DNA from: an uncultured Oscillospiraceae bacterium
GTDB lineage: Bacteria; Bacillota; Clostridia; Oscillospirales; Ruminococcaceae
Assembly: GCA_934448295.1 (NCBI GenBank)
Contig: CAKSEY010000003.1
Location: forward strand, 124,001-188,000
Length of the DNA stretch: 64,000 nt
Direction: 5' to 3'
The number at the start of each line of letters is the position of its first letter. Position 1 is the first letter of the stretch. This document shows positions 32,287-42,003 of this stretch, piece after piece. A program made the position numbers and the translations under genes. Under the pieces are notes generated by a model, which saw nothing but the letters and a program-made list of their open reading frames with translations, searched no databases and was not told where the DNA came from.

Positions 32287-34401
32287 GTGCCGCACCTTGT
32301 AATACTGGAGTCTCCGTCAAAGGCGAAGACCGTTAAGAAGTATCTCGGCGAGGGCTATGATGTAATAGCCTCCACCGGACATATAATCGACCTGCCCAAG
32401 TCCAAGCTGGGCGTTGACGTGGAGCATGATTTTGCGCCGCAGTATATCAACATGAAGGACAAGGCGGACGTGATAAAAGAGCTGAAAAAGCACGCCAAGT
32501 CAAGCGATATCATATACCTCGCCACCGACCCGGATAGAGAGGGAGAGGCTATCGCGTGGCATCTGTCGCACCTCCTCGGGATAGACGAGAAGGCGCCCGT
32601 GCGCGTGACGTTCAACGAAATCACCAAGACCGGTGTAAAAAACGGAATGAGCGCGCCCCGCTGCATCGATACCAACATAGTTGACGCGCAGCAGGCAAGA
32701 CGTATCCTCGACAGGATAGTGGGCTACAAGCTGTCGCCGTTCCTCTGGAAGAAAGTCCGCCGGGGGCTTTCCGCAGGACGCGTGCAGTCGGTGGCGGTGC
32801 GTATAATCGTTGACCGCGAGAATGAGATACGCAGCTTCGTTTCGCAGGAATACTGGAGCGTTGACGCAAAGCTGCTGGCTTCCTCCTCGAAGAGGGCGTT
32901 CCCGGCGAAGCTGGCGGAGGTGGACGGCGAAAAAATCGCCATTTCCAGCAAGGAGGAGGCCGACAAGCTCCTGAAAAGGCTGGAGGGCGCGGAGTTCGTT
33001 GTCACCGGGCTGAAGAAGTCCCAGCGCAAGAAGCAGCCGGCGCCGCCGTTCACCACCTCCACGCTCCAGCAGGAGGCAAGCCGCCGCTATTCCTTCCAGT
33101 CCCGCCGCACCATGAAAGCGGCGCAGGAGCTGTACGAAGGCATAGACGTTGCGGGAATGGGCGCTGTGGGTCTTATCACCTACATGAGAACCGACTCGCT
33201 GAGGATTTCCGACGAGGCAAAGGCCGCCGCCGCAGACCTGATAAAGGAGATGTACGGCGCGGAGTACCTCCCGGAGAAGCCGAGGACGTTCAAGTCCAAG
33301 AACAACGCGCAGGACGCGCACGAGGCGATACGCCCCACCACCGTGAGCCTTACCCCGGAAAAGGTCAAGGCTTCGCTTTCAAACGACCAGTACAAGCTGT
33401 ACAAGCTCATCTGGGAGCGCTTCATGGCGAGCCAGATGCAGAACGCGGTGCTGGACACTGTAGCCGCCGACATCACGGCGGCGGGCTGCCTGTTCAAGAG
33501 CAGCGGCTACTCGGTGAGGTTCGATGGATTCACCAAGCTGTACGAGGAGACCAAGGACGCCGACGGCGAACAGACCGGCGCCCTGCCGAAGCTGGAAAAG
33601 GGTGAGAAGCTCGCCGCAAAGGAAGTCCTCGGGAACCAGCATTTCACGCAGCCGCCGGCAAGATACAACGAAGCCTCCCTTATCAAGGAGCTGGAGGAAA
33701 ACGGTATCGGCAGACCGTCCACCTACGCGCCGACTATCTCCACGATACTCGACCGCCACTATGTGGAGAGGGAGCAGGGGAACCAGCTCAAGCCCACCGC
33801 CCTCGGCGAGGTGATAACCGAGCTGCTGAAAGACCACTTCAACAACATCGTCGACGTGAAGTTCACGGCGAAGATGGAAACCTCCCTTGACGATATCGAG
33901 CATGGAACAAAGAACTGGGTGGAGGTGCTCCACAAGTTCTACGACGGGTTCGCAAAGACCCTGGAAAAGGCTGAGAGCGACATGGAGGGCAGGCGCGTAA
34001 AGGTTCCAGACGAGCCCACGGACGTTATCTGCGAGGAATGCGGCAAGCCCATGGTCATCAAGATAGGGCCGTTCGGGAAGTTCCTGGGGTGCAGCGGATT
34101 CCCGGAGTGCAAGTTCACCAAGAAGATAGTTACGGAGACAAAGGGAAGCTGCCCGCGCTGCGGCAAGAAGATGCTGGCGAAGAAATCCAAGAAGGGCAAG
34201 CCGTTCTACGGCTGCGAGGATTACCAGAACTGCAACTTCATGACCTGGGATCTCCCGATAGAGGAAAAATGTCCGCAGTGCGGCGCTTCGCTGTTCAAGA
34301 AGCCCGGACGTATGGGCAAGATATACTGCGCAAGGGAGGGCTGCGGCTACGAGCGTCCCCTTGACGGCGCAGACAATAAGGATAAGAATAATGACGGTTA
34401 A
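32287..34401 (+). CDS. topA: DNA topoisomerase I
   Basis: 704 residues. It relaxes negative supercoils by single-strand passage. TOPRIM domain at the N-terminus (LVILESPSKAKTVKKYLG; acidic triad region ATDPDREGEAIAWHL), active-site Tyr in GLITYMRTDSLRIS, and three C-terminal zinc ribbons: CEECGKP...CSGFPEC, CPRCGKK...CEDYQNC, CPQCGAS...CAREGC. GTG start follows AGGGGGAAACTTT; the longer open frame upstream lacks a ribosome site and runs over the hairpins. It overlaps trmFO by 11 bases. Confidence 0.97.
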   Translation: MPHLVILESPSKAKTVKKYLGEGYDVIASTGHIIDLPKSKLGVDVEHDFAPQYINMKDKADVIKELKKHAKSSDIIYLATDPDREGEAIAWHLSHLLGIDEKAPVRVTFNEITKTGVKNGMSAPRCIDTNIVDAQQARRILDRIVGYKLSPFLWKKVRRGLSAGRVQSVAVRIIVDRENEIRSFVSQEYWSVDAKLLASSSKRAFPAKLAEVDGEKIAISSKEEADKLLKRLEGAEFVVTGLKKSQRKKQPAPPFTTSTLQQEASRRYSFQSRRTMKAAQELYEGIDVAGMGAVGLITYMRTDSLRISDEAKAAAADLIKEMYGAEYLPEKPRTFKSKNNAQDAHEAIRPTTVSLTPEKVKASLSNDQYKLYKLIWERFMASQMQNAVLDTVAADITAAGCLFKSSGYSVRFDGFTKLYEETKDADGEQTGALPKLEKGEKLAAKEVLGNQHFTQPPARYNEASLIKELEENGIGRPSTYAPTISTILDRHYVEREQGNQLKPTALGEVITELLKDHFNNIVDVKFTAKMETSLDDIEHGTKNWVEVLHKFYDGFAKTLEKAESDMEGRRVKVPDEPTDVICEECGKPMVIKIGPFGKFLGCSGFPECKFTKKIVTETKGSCPRCGKKMLAKKSKKGKPFYGCEDYQNCNFMTWDLPIEEKCPQCGASLFKKPGRMGKIYCAREGCGYERPLDGADNKDKNNDG

Positions 34402-35701
34402 GGTTATCGGCGCAGGTCTCGCGGGCTGCGAGGCGGCTGTACAGCTTGCGCGCAGGGGCTTCGATGTGGAGCTTCATGAGATGAAGCCGGAGAAGTACTC
34501 CCCGGCGCACCATTACCATGGCTTCGCGGAGCTGGTGTGCTCCAACTCCCTGAAAGCCGCAAGACCCGAGAGCGCCTGCGGGCTCCTGAAGGAGGAAATG
34601 CGGCGCTTCGGCTCCGTTATACTGGAGGCGGCGGAAAAGACCGCCGTGCCCGCCGGGGGAGCCCTTGCGGTCAACCGCACGGAGTTCTCCGACGAGGCGA
34701 CGAGGATAGTAAGGAGCTTCCCGAATATCCGCGTTATCAGCGGGGAGGTCACGGAGCTTCCGGAGAGAAACGCGGTGGTCTGCACGGGACCGCTTACTTC
34801 CGACGCGCTTGCGGAGAAGATACGCGGCGTGTGCGGCGAGGGGCTGAGCTTCTATGACGCGGCGGCTCCCATCGTGGCGGCGGACAGCATTGATTTCAGC
34901 AGGGCTTTCTTCCAGACGAGGTACGACAAGGGCGAGGCGGATTACGTCAACTGCCCGATGGACAGGGACGAGTATCAGGCGTTCTATGACGCTCTGGTGA
35001 CCGCTGAGAGCGCTCCGCTTAAGGAGTTCGACCGCCCGGAGGAATCCGCGGGAATGAAGGTGTTCGAGGGCTGTATGCCGGTGGAAGTCCTCGCGAAGCG
35101 CGGCTTTGAGAGCGTGCGCTACGGCTGTATGAAGCCGGTGGGGCTCACCGACCCGAGGACGGGAAAGCGCCCGTTTGCGGCGGTTCAGCTCAGGAAAGAG
35201 AACCGCTCCGGCACGATGTACAATCTCGTGGGATTCCAGACCAACCTGAAATTCGGCGAGCAGAAGCGGGTTTTCTCGATGATACCCGGGCTTGAAAACG
35301 CGGAATTCGTGCGCTACGGCGTAATGCACCGGAACACGTTCATAGACAGCCCGCGCCATCTGGACAGATGGTTCATGCTGAGGGGCTCGGAAAACCTGTT
35401 CTTCGGCGGGCAGATAACCGGGGTGGAGGGCTACGTTGAAAGCGCCGCCTCCGGCATAATTGCGGGACGGGCGCTTGCCGACAGGCTTTCCGGGAAGGAG
35501 CCGCTGACGCTCCCGCCGGAGACCATGCTGGGCGCGCTGTGCGGCTACATCAGCGACCCCACCGTGGTGGATTTCCAGCCGATGGCAAGCAATATGGGCA
35601 TACTGCCGGGTCTCGACAGGGTGATAAAGGGCAAGCAGGAGCGCTACGGCGCCCTTGCGGAGCGTTCCCTTGCGGCGCTTGACAGGGCGCTGGCAGAGTA
35701 A
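34391..35701 (+). CDS. trmFO: tRNA (uracil-54 C5)-methyltransferase, folate/FAD dependent
   Basis: 436 residues. TrmFO makes ribothymidine at position 54 of tRNA using methylene-tetrahydrofolate and FADH2. N-terminal FAD-binding VIGAGLAGCEAAVQLARRG, family blocks ELVCSNSLKA, VNCPMDRDEYQAF, FEGCMPVEV and ITGVEGYVESAASG. The start lies inside the last codons of topA, preceded by AAGGATAAGAATA. topA-trmFO is a common Firmicute gene order. Confidence 0.96.
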   Translation: MTVKVIGAGLAGCEAAVQLARRGFDVELHEMKPEKYSPAHHYHGFAELVCSNSLKAARPESACGLLKEEMRRFGSVILEAAEKTAVPAGGALAVNRTEFSDEATRIVRSFPNIRVISGEVTELPERNAVVCTGPLTSDALAEKIRGVCGEGLSFYDAAAPIVAADSIDFSRAFFQTRYDKGEADYVNCPMDRDEYQAFYDALVTAESAPLKEFDRPEESAGMKVFEGCMPVEVLAKRGFESVRYGCMKPVGLTDPRTGKRPFAAVQLRKENRSGTMYNLVGFQTNLKFGEQKRVFSMIPGLENAEFVRYGVMHRNTFIDSPRHLDRWFMLRGSENLFFGGQITGVEGYVESAASGIIAGRALADRLSGKEPLTLPPETMLGALCGYISDPTVVDFQPMASNMGILPGLDRVIKGKQERYGALAERSLAALDRALAE

Positions 35702-35719
35702 GGATACATAGGTGATAAG

Positions 35720-36733
35720 ATGAAGATTGTAATAGACGGCTTCGGCGGCGACAACGCCCCGGACGAGGTGCTCAAGGGCGCGGCTCTCGCGGTCAGGGAG
35801 CTGGGAATAGACATCGCGGTAACAGGCGATGAAAAAACGCTCATGGAGCGCATGAAGGCGCTGGATATCTCAGACAGCCACATCGAGCTTGTCCCCGCCC
35901 AGGGAGTTATAACCACGGAGGACGCTCCGAAATCCGTTATCAAGGAGAACTCCGGGACTTCCATGGGCAAGGCGCTGTACTACCTCGCGGACGGCAATGC
36001 CGACGCGTTCATCAGCGCCGGAAGCACCGCCGCGATAGTTGTCGGCGGCACGATGATAGAAAAGCGCATAAGGGGCGTCAAGAGGACCGCCCTGGTGCCG
36101 CTCATGCCATGTCTTGGCGGCGGAAGATACAGCGTTATAGACGGCGGCGCGAACCTCGAGTGCAGACCCGAAATGCTCCAGCAGTTCGCGGTGCTCGGCA
36201 GCATTTTCATGGAAAAGACCATGGGTATCGGGAAGCCCAGGGTAGGTCTGCTGAACATCGGCACCGAGGAGGAAAAGGGACGCGAGCTCGAGCACGAGAC
36301 CGTGAAGCTCCTCAGAAATACGCCGTCCATCAACTTCGTCGGCTATGTGGAGGGGCGCGACGCCCCCGTCGGCAAGGTGGACGTGCTGGTAACGGACGGC
36401 TTCACCGGAAACGTGTTCCTGAAAGCCTGCGAGGGCATGGGGATACTCATGAAGCAGTCGCTGAAATCCATGTTCTACGCGAATCTAAAGACGAAGATAG
36501 GCGCGCTGTGCGTAAAGAAGCAGCTCGGCGACATCGCGAAGCAGCTCGACTACAAGACCATCGGCGGCTCGCCGCTGCTGGGCACGTCAAAGCCGGTGTT
36601 CAAGGCGCACGGAAGCTCCGACGCGGTGGCTTTCCTGGGCGCTTTCAGGCAGGCGAAGATGTTCGTTGAAAAGAACGCCATCGAAGAAATGACGAGCGCC
36701 ATTGCGGCTCTCGGGGTAAAGGAAGAGGATTGA
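35720..36733 (+). CDS. plsX: Phosphate acyltransferase PlsX
   Basis: 337 residues. PlsX converts acyl-ACP to acyl-phosphate, the donor for PlsY in phospholipid synthesis. Signatures: KIVIDGFGGDNAPDEVLKGA, GSTAAIVVGGTMIEKRI, VGLLNIGTEEEKG and VTDGFTGNVFLK. AGGTGATAAG precedes the start. rnc starts one base after the stop; acpP, which often lies between, is absent here. Confidence 0.95.
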   Translation: MKIVIDGFGGDNAPDEVLKGAALAVRELGIDIAVTGDEKTLMERMKALDISDSHIELVPAQGVITTEDAPKSVIKENSGTSMGKALYYLADGNADAFISAGSTAAIVVGGTMIEKRIRGVKRTALVPLMPCLGGGRYSVIDGGANLECRPEMLQQFAVLGSIFMEKTMGIGKPRVGLLNIGTEEEKGRELEHETVKLLRNTPSINFVGYVEGRDAPVGKVDVLVTDGFTGNVFLKACEGMGILMKQSLKSMFYANLKTKIGALCVKKQLGDIAKQLDYKTIGGSPLLGTSKPVFKAHGSSDAVAFLGAFRQAKMFVEKNAIEEMTSAIAALGVKEED

Positions 36734-36734
36734 T

Positions 36735-37424
36735 ATGTCGGAATTCAGTCAGCTTGAACAGGCAATAGGCTACACCTTCAAGGACAAGTCGCTGCTGCGC
36801 GGAGCCATGACCCATTCCAGCTATTCCGGAGGAAAGAACAACGGCAGCAACGAGCGGCTGGAGTTCCTTGGGGACAGCGTGCTCCAGATAACGGTATCTC
36901 TCTATCTCTTCACGAATATGACCACCGTGCCGGAGGGCGGGCTGACAAAGCTGCGCGCCTCCATCGTGTGCGAGAATTCGCTGTACAATTTCGCGAAGCG
37001 CATTTCCCTCGGCGATTATATCCTGCTCGGCAAGGGCGAGGAGATGACCGGCGGCAGGGAGCGGCGCTCCATTCTGGCGGACGCTTTCGAGGCGCTTATC
37101 GCCGCGATATTCCTTGACGGCGGAATGGACGAGGCACAGAGGTTCATCATGAAATTCGTGCCCTCCATCGAGGCGATAAAGAGCGGCAAGGTGAAGCTCG
37201 GCGACTACAAGACCATTCTCCAGGAGATAATACAGCAGAACCCGGAGGAGCGCGTTTCCTACGAGGTGACGGAGGAAGAGGGCGAGGCTCACCACAAGAC
37301 CTTTACAGCGGAGGTAATGCTGAACGGTCAGAGCATCGGCACCGGCTCCGGGCAGAGCAAGAAGGAAGCCGAGCAGGCCGCCGCCAAGGAAGCCATCGGG
37401 CTTATGGGCTATGAAACGGACTAA
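36735..37424 (+). CDS. rnc: Ribonuclease III
   Basis: 229 residues. It cuts double-stranded RNA in rRNA precursors and regulatory duplexes. RNase III signature NERLEFLGDSVLQ near residue 35, metal-binding acidic residues in ILADAFEALIAAIFLD, and a C-terminal dsRNA-binding domain (about 158-226; GQSIGTGSGQSKKEAEQAAA). The ribosome site AAGAGGATTGAT lies within the plsX end. It overlaps the next gene by 14 bases. Confidence 0.96.
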   Translation: MSEFSQLEQAIGYTFKDKSLLRGAMTHSSYSGGKNNGSNERLEFLGDSVLQITVSLYLFTNMTTVPEGGLTKLRASIVCENSLYNFAKRISLGDYILLGKGEEMTGGRERRSILADAFEALIAAIFLDGGMDEAQRFIMKFVPSIEAIKSGKVKLGDYKTILQEIIQQNPEERVSYEVTEEEGEAHHKTFTAEVMLNGQSIGTGSGQSKKEAEQAAAKEAIGLMGYETD

Positions 37425-38400
37425 CATCTCGGTATTCATACCGCACATCGGCTGCCCGCACAGGTGCAGCTTCTGCGACCAGCGGAGCATTTCCGGGGCG
37501 GCGCACGCGCCCTCCGCTGAGGAGGTAAAGGCGCTGCTTGACGGGCAGGCAGCACACCTCGCGGAAAGGGATATGCAGGCGGAAATAGCGTTCTTCGGCG
37601 GGAGCTTCACGGCTGTCCCCAGGGACTACATGATAAGTCTGCTGGAATGCGCCGCCGAAGCCGTCCGGAGGTACCCGGAGGTCTACTGCGGCATACGCTG
37701 CTCCACCCGCCCGGACTGTATCGGCGAGGAGATTATCGCGATACTGAAACAATACGGCATGACCGCCGTGGAGCTTGGCGCGCAGTCCATGTCGGACGAG
37801 GTCTTGCAGGCGAACGAGCGGGGGCACTCCGCAGAGGACGTCCGCAGGGCTTCACGGCTCATAAAGGAGGGCGGTTTCTCGCTGGGGCTCCAGATGATGA
37901 CCGGGCTTTATCGGGACTCCGAGGAAGCTGTGCGGCTCACCTGCCGGGAGTTCATCGCGCTGAAGCCGGACGCCGTGCGGATATACCCCACCGTGATACT
38001 GAAGCACACGCGGCTCGGGAGGCTCTTTGAGAGCGGCGAGTACCGCAGCTTCGGGTTTGAGCAGACGGTGGATCTCTGCGCGGAGCTCCTGCGGGAGTTT
38101 GAAGCGGCGGGGATACGCGTGATAAGAATGGGGCTCCACGCTTCACCTGAGGTGGAAAGCGAAATGCTCGGCGGAGTTTACCACCCGGCATTCCGGGAGA
38201 TAGTGGAGAGCCGGCTGTTCCTTAACGACATGAAGCGCGAGCTTCTCCCCAGGGAAAAGGGAAATTATATGATCTACACCGACAGCCGCAATATCAGCAG
38301 GGCAGTCGGACAGAAGCGCGGCAACATCGCGGCCCTGCGGGAGCTTGGCTATGTTGTGCAGATAAAGCCGCTGGACGGGGCTTATATCGAGGTGCGCTGA
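37411..38400 (+). CDS. Radical SAM protein of the Elp3-like fold, between rnc and smc
   Basis: 329 residues. The cluster motif C-x3-C-x2-C is at the N-terminus (IPHIGCPHRCSFCDQ). Other radical SAM elements: FFGGSFTAV and VELGAQSMSDEVL, close to the Elp3/MiaB-like oxygen-independent group. No HAT domain is present, so it is not full Elp3. A gene of this kind regularly occurs between rnc and smc in clostridia; its substrate is not known to me. It is translationally coupled to rnc by overlap. Confidence 0.85.
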   Translation: MKRTNISVFIPHIGCPHRCSFCDQRSISGAAHAPSAEEVKALLDGQAAHLAERDMQAEIAFFGGSFTAVPRDYMISLLECAAEAVRRYPEVYCGIRCSTRPDCIGEEIIAILKQYGMTAVELGAQSMSDEVLQANERGHSAEDVRRASRLIKEGGFSLGLQMMTGLYRDSEEAVRLTCREFIALKPDAVRIYPTVILKHTRLGRLFESGEYRSFGFEQTVDLCAELLREFEAAGIRVIRMGLHASPEVESEMLGGVYHPAFREIVESRLFLNDMKRELLPREKGNYMIYTDSRNISRAVGQKRGNIAALRELGYVVQIKPLDGAYIEVR

Positions 38401-38419
38401 TATACAGCGAGGTTTGTGA

Positions 38420-41400
38420 ATGTTTTTTAAGTCACTTGAGATACATGGGTTCAAATCCTTTGCGGACAAGACCGTACTGAATTTCGACGCCCAGACCACC
38501 GCCGTGGTCGGAAGCAACGGCAACGGCAAGAGCAACATAAGCGACGCCCTGCGCTGGGTAATGGGAGAGCAGGGCGCAAAGACCCTGCGCGGCGAGAAGA
38601 TGGAGGACGTTATCTTCCACGGCACCACCGACCGCAAGCCCATGGGCTTCGCGAGGGTCGCGCTGTGCATAGACAACACCGACCGTGCGCTCCCGGTGGA
38701 CGCGGACGAGGTGACTATCTCCCGCAAGCTGTACCGCAGCGGCGAGAGCGAGTTCCTCATAAACGGGGCGAAATCAAGGCTGAAAGACATTCAGGAAATG
38801 CTGCTTGGAACCGGTCTGGGTCGTGACGGATATTCCATAATCGGACAGGGCAGGGTCGCCGAGATAGTGAACGCGCGGGGCACCCAGCGCCGTGAGATAT
38901 TCGAGGAAGCGGCGGGGATATCGCTGTTCCTGCACAAAAAGGCGGAGGCTGAAAAGGAGCTCCAGAGCGCCGAGGACAACATCACCCGCCAGAAGGATAT
39001 CATCAAGATGGACGAGGAGCGCCTGCCGGTGCTGAAAAAGCAGTCGGAAAAGGCGGTGCTCGCCGCCGAGCTTCTCGACAAGAAAAAGGAGCTGGAGATA
39101 TCCGTGGGCGCGGCGCACTACGAGGAGCGCCGCACGGCGATAAAGAAGCTGGACGACGACCTGCTGCTCAACCGCGCGGAGTGCGAACACTACGAAAAGG
39201 ACGCGGAGAAGCTCCAGAACAGCATTGACGAAAGCACCGAGAAAAAGCAGCGTATCCAGGCGGAGCTGGAAAGATTCCGCAGGAGCCGCGACGCGGTGAA
39301 CACCGAAATCGCGGAGAAGCGCTCGCAGATAGGCGTGCTGGAAAACGACCTGATGCACAACCAGAAGCGCCGCATGGAGCTTTCCGAGCAGATAGCCAAC
39401 GCGGAGGAAAGCAGCCGCAGCTTCGACGAGGGCATAAAGGAATTCCAGAAGAAGATAGAGGACAAGCTGGCGGAGCTTTCCGCTATGGGAGCGCGGCAGG
39501 AGGATATCCGCGCGAAGCTGTCCGAAATAGAAAAACAGAGCGCCGAAAGCAGCCGTGCTTACTCCGAGCTGGAGCAAAAGCTGGCAAGGGCTTACCGCGA
39601 AAAGGGCGAAGCCTCCGCGCGGTGCGCCCAGGCGGAGCACTCCGTGGAGGAAGCGGAGGACCAGAAGCGGACGTTCCTTTCAGACGCGGAGAATTCCGAA
39701 GCAAGGCTCCGGGAATACACCGAGAGCAGGGAAGCCGCCGAGAAATCCATCGCGGATATCGCGGAGCAGCGCTCCGTAAAGCAGAACAGGCTGGCGGGAC
39801 TCCAGCGGCTGGGCGAGGGAAAGACCCGCCGCATGAACGAGGCGAAAGCGGAAGCCGACCGCGTGCGCGACGAGCTGGACACCAAGCAGAAGCGCTGGAA
39901 GCTCCTGGAGGACGTTGAAAGGAGTATGGAGGGCTACACCCACAGCGTAAAGGAGCTCATGAGGGCTTCGCAGCAGGGCAGAATGGGCGGAATACACGGC
40001 ACGGTGGCAGACGTGGTCAGCATGGACGAGCGCTATGTCGCGGCGATAGAAACGGCGCTGGGCGCGGCAATGCAGAACATCATCGTGGACAACGAGGAGA
40101 CGGCGAAGCGCTGTATCCGCTTCCTGAAGGAGACCAACGCGGGACGCGCCACAATGCTCCCGATAACCGCGATGAAGGGGCGCTACCTCAACGAGCCGCG
40201 GCTCCAGTCGGAGCAGGGCTTCGAGGGTATCGCAAGCGACCTTGTGGAATGCGACGGGGAGTACCTCAACATCATACGCTACCTGCTGGGACTCACCGCG
40301 ATAGTGGACGATATCGACACGGCGGCGTTCCTCAGCAAGAAGTACGGCGCGAAGTTCCGCATAGTGACCCTTGACGGTCAGGTGGTCAACGCCGGCGGTT
40401 CATTCACCGGAGGAAGCCGGGGAAACGGCGCGGGTATCATCTCCAGAAAGCAGGAGAAGGATTCCCTTTACAACGAGGTGATAGCCCTCAGAAAGACCCT
40501 CGCGGAGAAGAACGAGGCTTATCAGCAGTACCAGGCGGAGGCGGCGAAATTCGCCATGGAGACCGAGGGCGCCGAGGACGAGCTGAAAGCCCTGGACTCT
40601 GCGGAGATAAACAGCCGCGCGGAGCTTTCGAAGTTCACAATGCTCATAGAGCAGCTTTCGCAGCAGGGGGAGACCTCCCGGTTGGCGCTGGAGCGGTTCG
40701 ACGCGCATATAAAGCAGTATAACGCGCAGATTTCCGAGAGCAGGGCGGTCATTGAAGCCTGCGACAAGGATATCGCGGAAATAGAGGAGCAGCAGAAGCA
40801 GTCCGGGGACGAGCGCGACAGCGCCGCCGCCCACATAAAGGAGCTTTCGGACAGCCTTTCACAGCTCGGGCTAGACAAGGTCGCGGCTGAAAAGGACATA
40901 GACGCGTTCCGGGTGGAGATACGCAGCCGCGAGGAAAACCGCAGAATGCTGTTCCAGAGCAGCGACAGCTACAAGGAGAACATCGCCGCCCTTGAAGCGG
41001 ACGACGACCGTATCCGCGTGGACATTGAGCGCGTGAAGAAAGAGATAGAGCAGCACAGCGGCGAGCTCACCGACAAGGACAAAGACATCACACGCTCCAT
41101 GTCGGAGATAGAGCAGCTCGAGCTTTCGATAGGTCAGATGCACCGGGATATCTCCGAGGCGAACCGCAACAAGGAGCATTTCGCCCGGGAAGTCGCAAGG
41201 CTGGAGGAGCGCCGCACCGGAGAACTCCGGGAGCAGGAGCGCATTGTGAATATGCTGCACGACAGCTACGACCTCACGGTCTCGATGGCTGTGGAGCAGG
41301 CGAAGCCGCTGGAAAACCTGATGGCGGCTGAAAACGAGCTGGAGGAGCTGCGAAAGAACATCTCGCGGCTCGGCAGCGTAAACATGGATTCCATCGACGA

Positions 41401-41989
41401 GTACCGCGAGGTGGCGGAGCGCTACAAGTTCCAGACCGCCCAGCTCGAGGACATTGAGAAGAGCAAGCGGGAGCTGGAAAAGCTCATTGCCGACCTCACC
41501 GAGGACATCAAGACGAGGTTCCTGAACAGCTTCGAGGAGATAAACAAGAGCTTCAAGGAGATATTCGTCAGCATATTCGGCGACGGAGCCCACGGCGAAC
41601 TGAAGCTCACCGACCCGGAGGACGTGCTGGGTTCGGGAATCGAGATACTGGCGGCTCCGCCCGGAAAGGTCATAAAGAACCTTATTTCGCTTTCCGGCGG
41701 CGAACAGACCATGGTAGCCATCACCATCTACTTTGCGATACTTAAGCACCGTCCCACGCCGTTCTGTATGCTGGACGAGGTGGACGCGGCGCTCGATGAT
41801 GTGAACGTTGACAAGTACATCACTTATCTGAACCAGTTCAGCAGCCAGACCCAGCTCATGGTCATCACGCACAGGCGCGGAACTATCGAGGGATGCAAGG
41901 TGCTGTACGGTGTGTTCATGCAGGAAAAGGGCGTGTCAAGGCTCCTGCGCCGCGACCTTGCGGACGAGCTTGACGTTGAACTGAAATAA
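38420..41989 (+). CDS. smc: Chromosome segregation protein SMC
   Basis: 1189 residues, usual length. SMC dimers with ScpA/ScpB entrap and organise chromosomal DNA. N-terminal Walker A region VGSNGNGKSNISDALRWVMG, two long coiled-coil arms (about 170-505 and 665-1015), a hinge between them (GGIHGTVADVVSMDERY onward), and the C-terminal signature and Walker B: LSGGEQTMVAITIYFA, then FCMLDEVDAALDD. The usual signature LSGGERALTA is varied to LSGGEQTMVA. It sits between the radical SAM gene and ftsY, the common Firmicute order; no separate promoter was seen. Confidence 0.97.
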   Translation: MFFKSLEIHGFKSFADKTVLNFDAQTTAVVGSNGNGKSNISDALRWVMGEQGAKTLRGEKMEDVIFHGTTDRKPMGFARVALCIDNTDRALPVDADEVTISRKLYRSGESEFLINGAKSRLKDIQEMLLGTGLGRDGYSIIGQGRVAEIVNARGTQRREIFEEAAGISLFLHKKAEAEKELQSAEDNITRQKDIIKMDEERLPVLKKQSEKAVLAAELLDKKKELEISVGAAHYEERRTAIKKLDDDLLLNRAECEHYEKDAEKLQNSIDESTEKKQRIQAELERFRRSRDAVNTEIAEKRSQIGVLENDLMHNQKRRMELSEQIANAEESSRSFDEGIKEFQKKIEDKLAELSAMGARQEDIRAKLSEIEKQSAESSRAYSELEQKLARAYREKGEASARCAQAEHSVEEAEDQKRTFLSDAENSEARLREYTESREAAEKSIADIAEQRSVKQNRLAGLQRLGEGKTRRMNEAKAEADRVRDELDTKQKRWKLLEDVERSMEGYTHSVKELMRASQQGRMGGIHGTVADVVSMDERYVAAIETALGAAMQNIIVDNEETAKRCIRFLKETNAGRATMLPITAMKGRYLNEPRLQSEQGFEGIASDLVECDGEYLNIIRYLLGLTAIVDDIDTAAFLSKKYGAKFRIVTLDGQVVNAGGSFTGGSRGNGAGIISRKQEKDSLYNEVIALRKTLAEKNEAYQQYQAEAAKFAMETEGAEDELKALDSAEINSRAELSKFTMLIEQLSQQGETSRLALERFDAHIKQYNAQISESRAVIEACDKDIAEIEEQQKQSGDERDSAAAHIKELSDSLSQLGLDKVAAEKDIDAFRVEIRSREENRRMLFQSSDSYKENIAALEADDDRIRVDIERVKKEIEQHSGELTDKDKDITRSMSEIEQLELSIGQMHRDISEANRNKEHFAREVARLEERRTGELREQERIVNMLHDSYDLTVSMAVEQAKPLENLMAAENELEELRKNISRLGSVNMDSIDEYREVAERYKFQTAQLEDIEKSKRELEKLIADLTEDIKTRFLNSFEEINKSFKEIFVSIFGDGAHGELKLTDPEDVLGSGIEILAAPPGKVIKNLISLSGGEQTMVAITIYFAILKHRPTPFCMLDEVDAALDDVNVDKYITYLNQFSSQTQLMVITHRRGTIEGCKVLYGVFMQEKGVSRLLRRDLADELDVELK

Positions 41990-42003
41990 AGACTGGAGGA
42001 AAT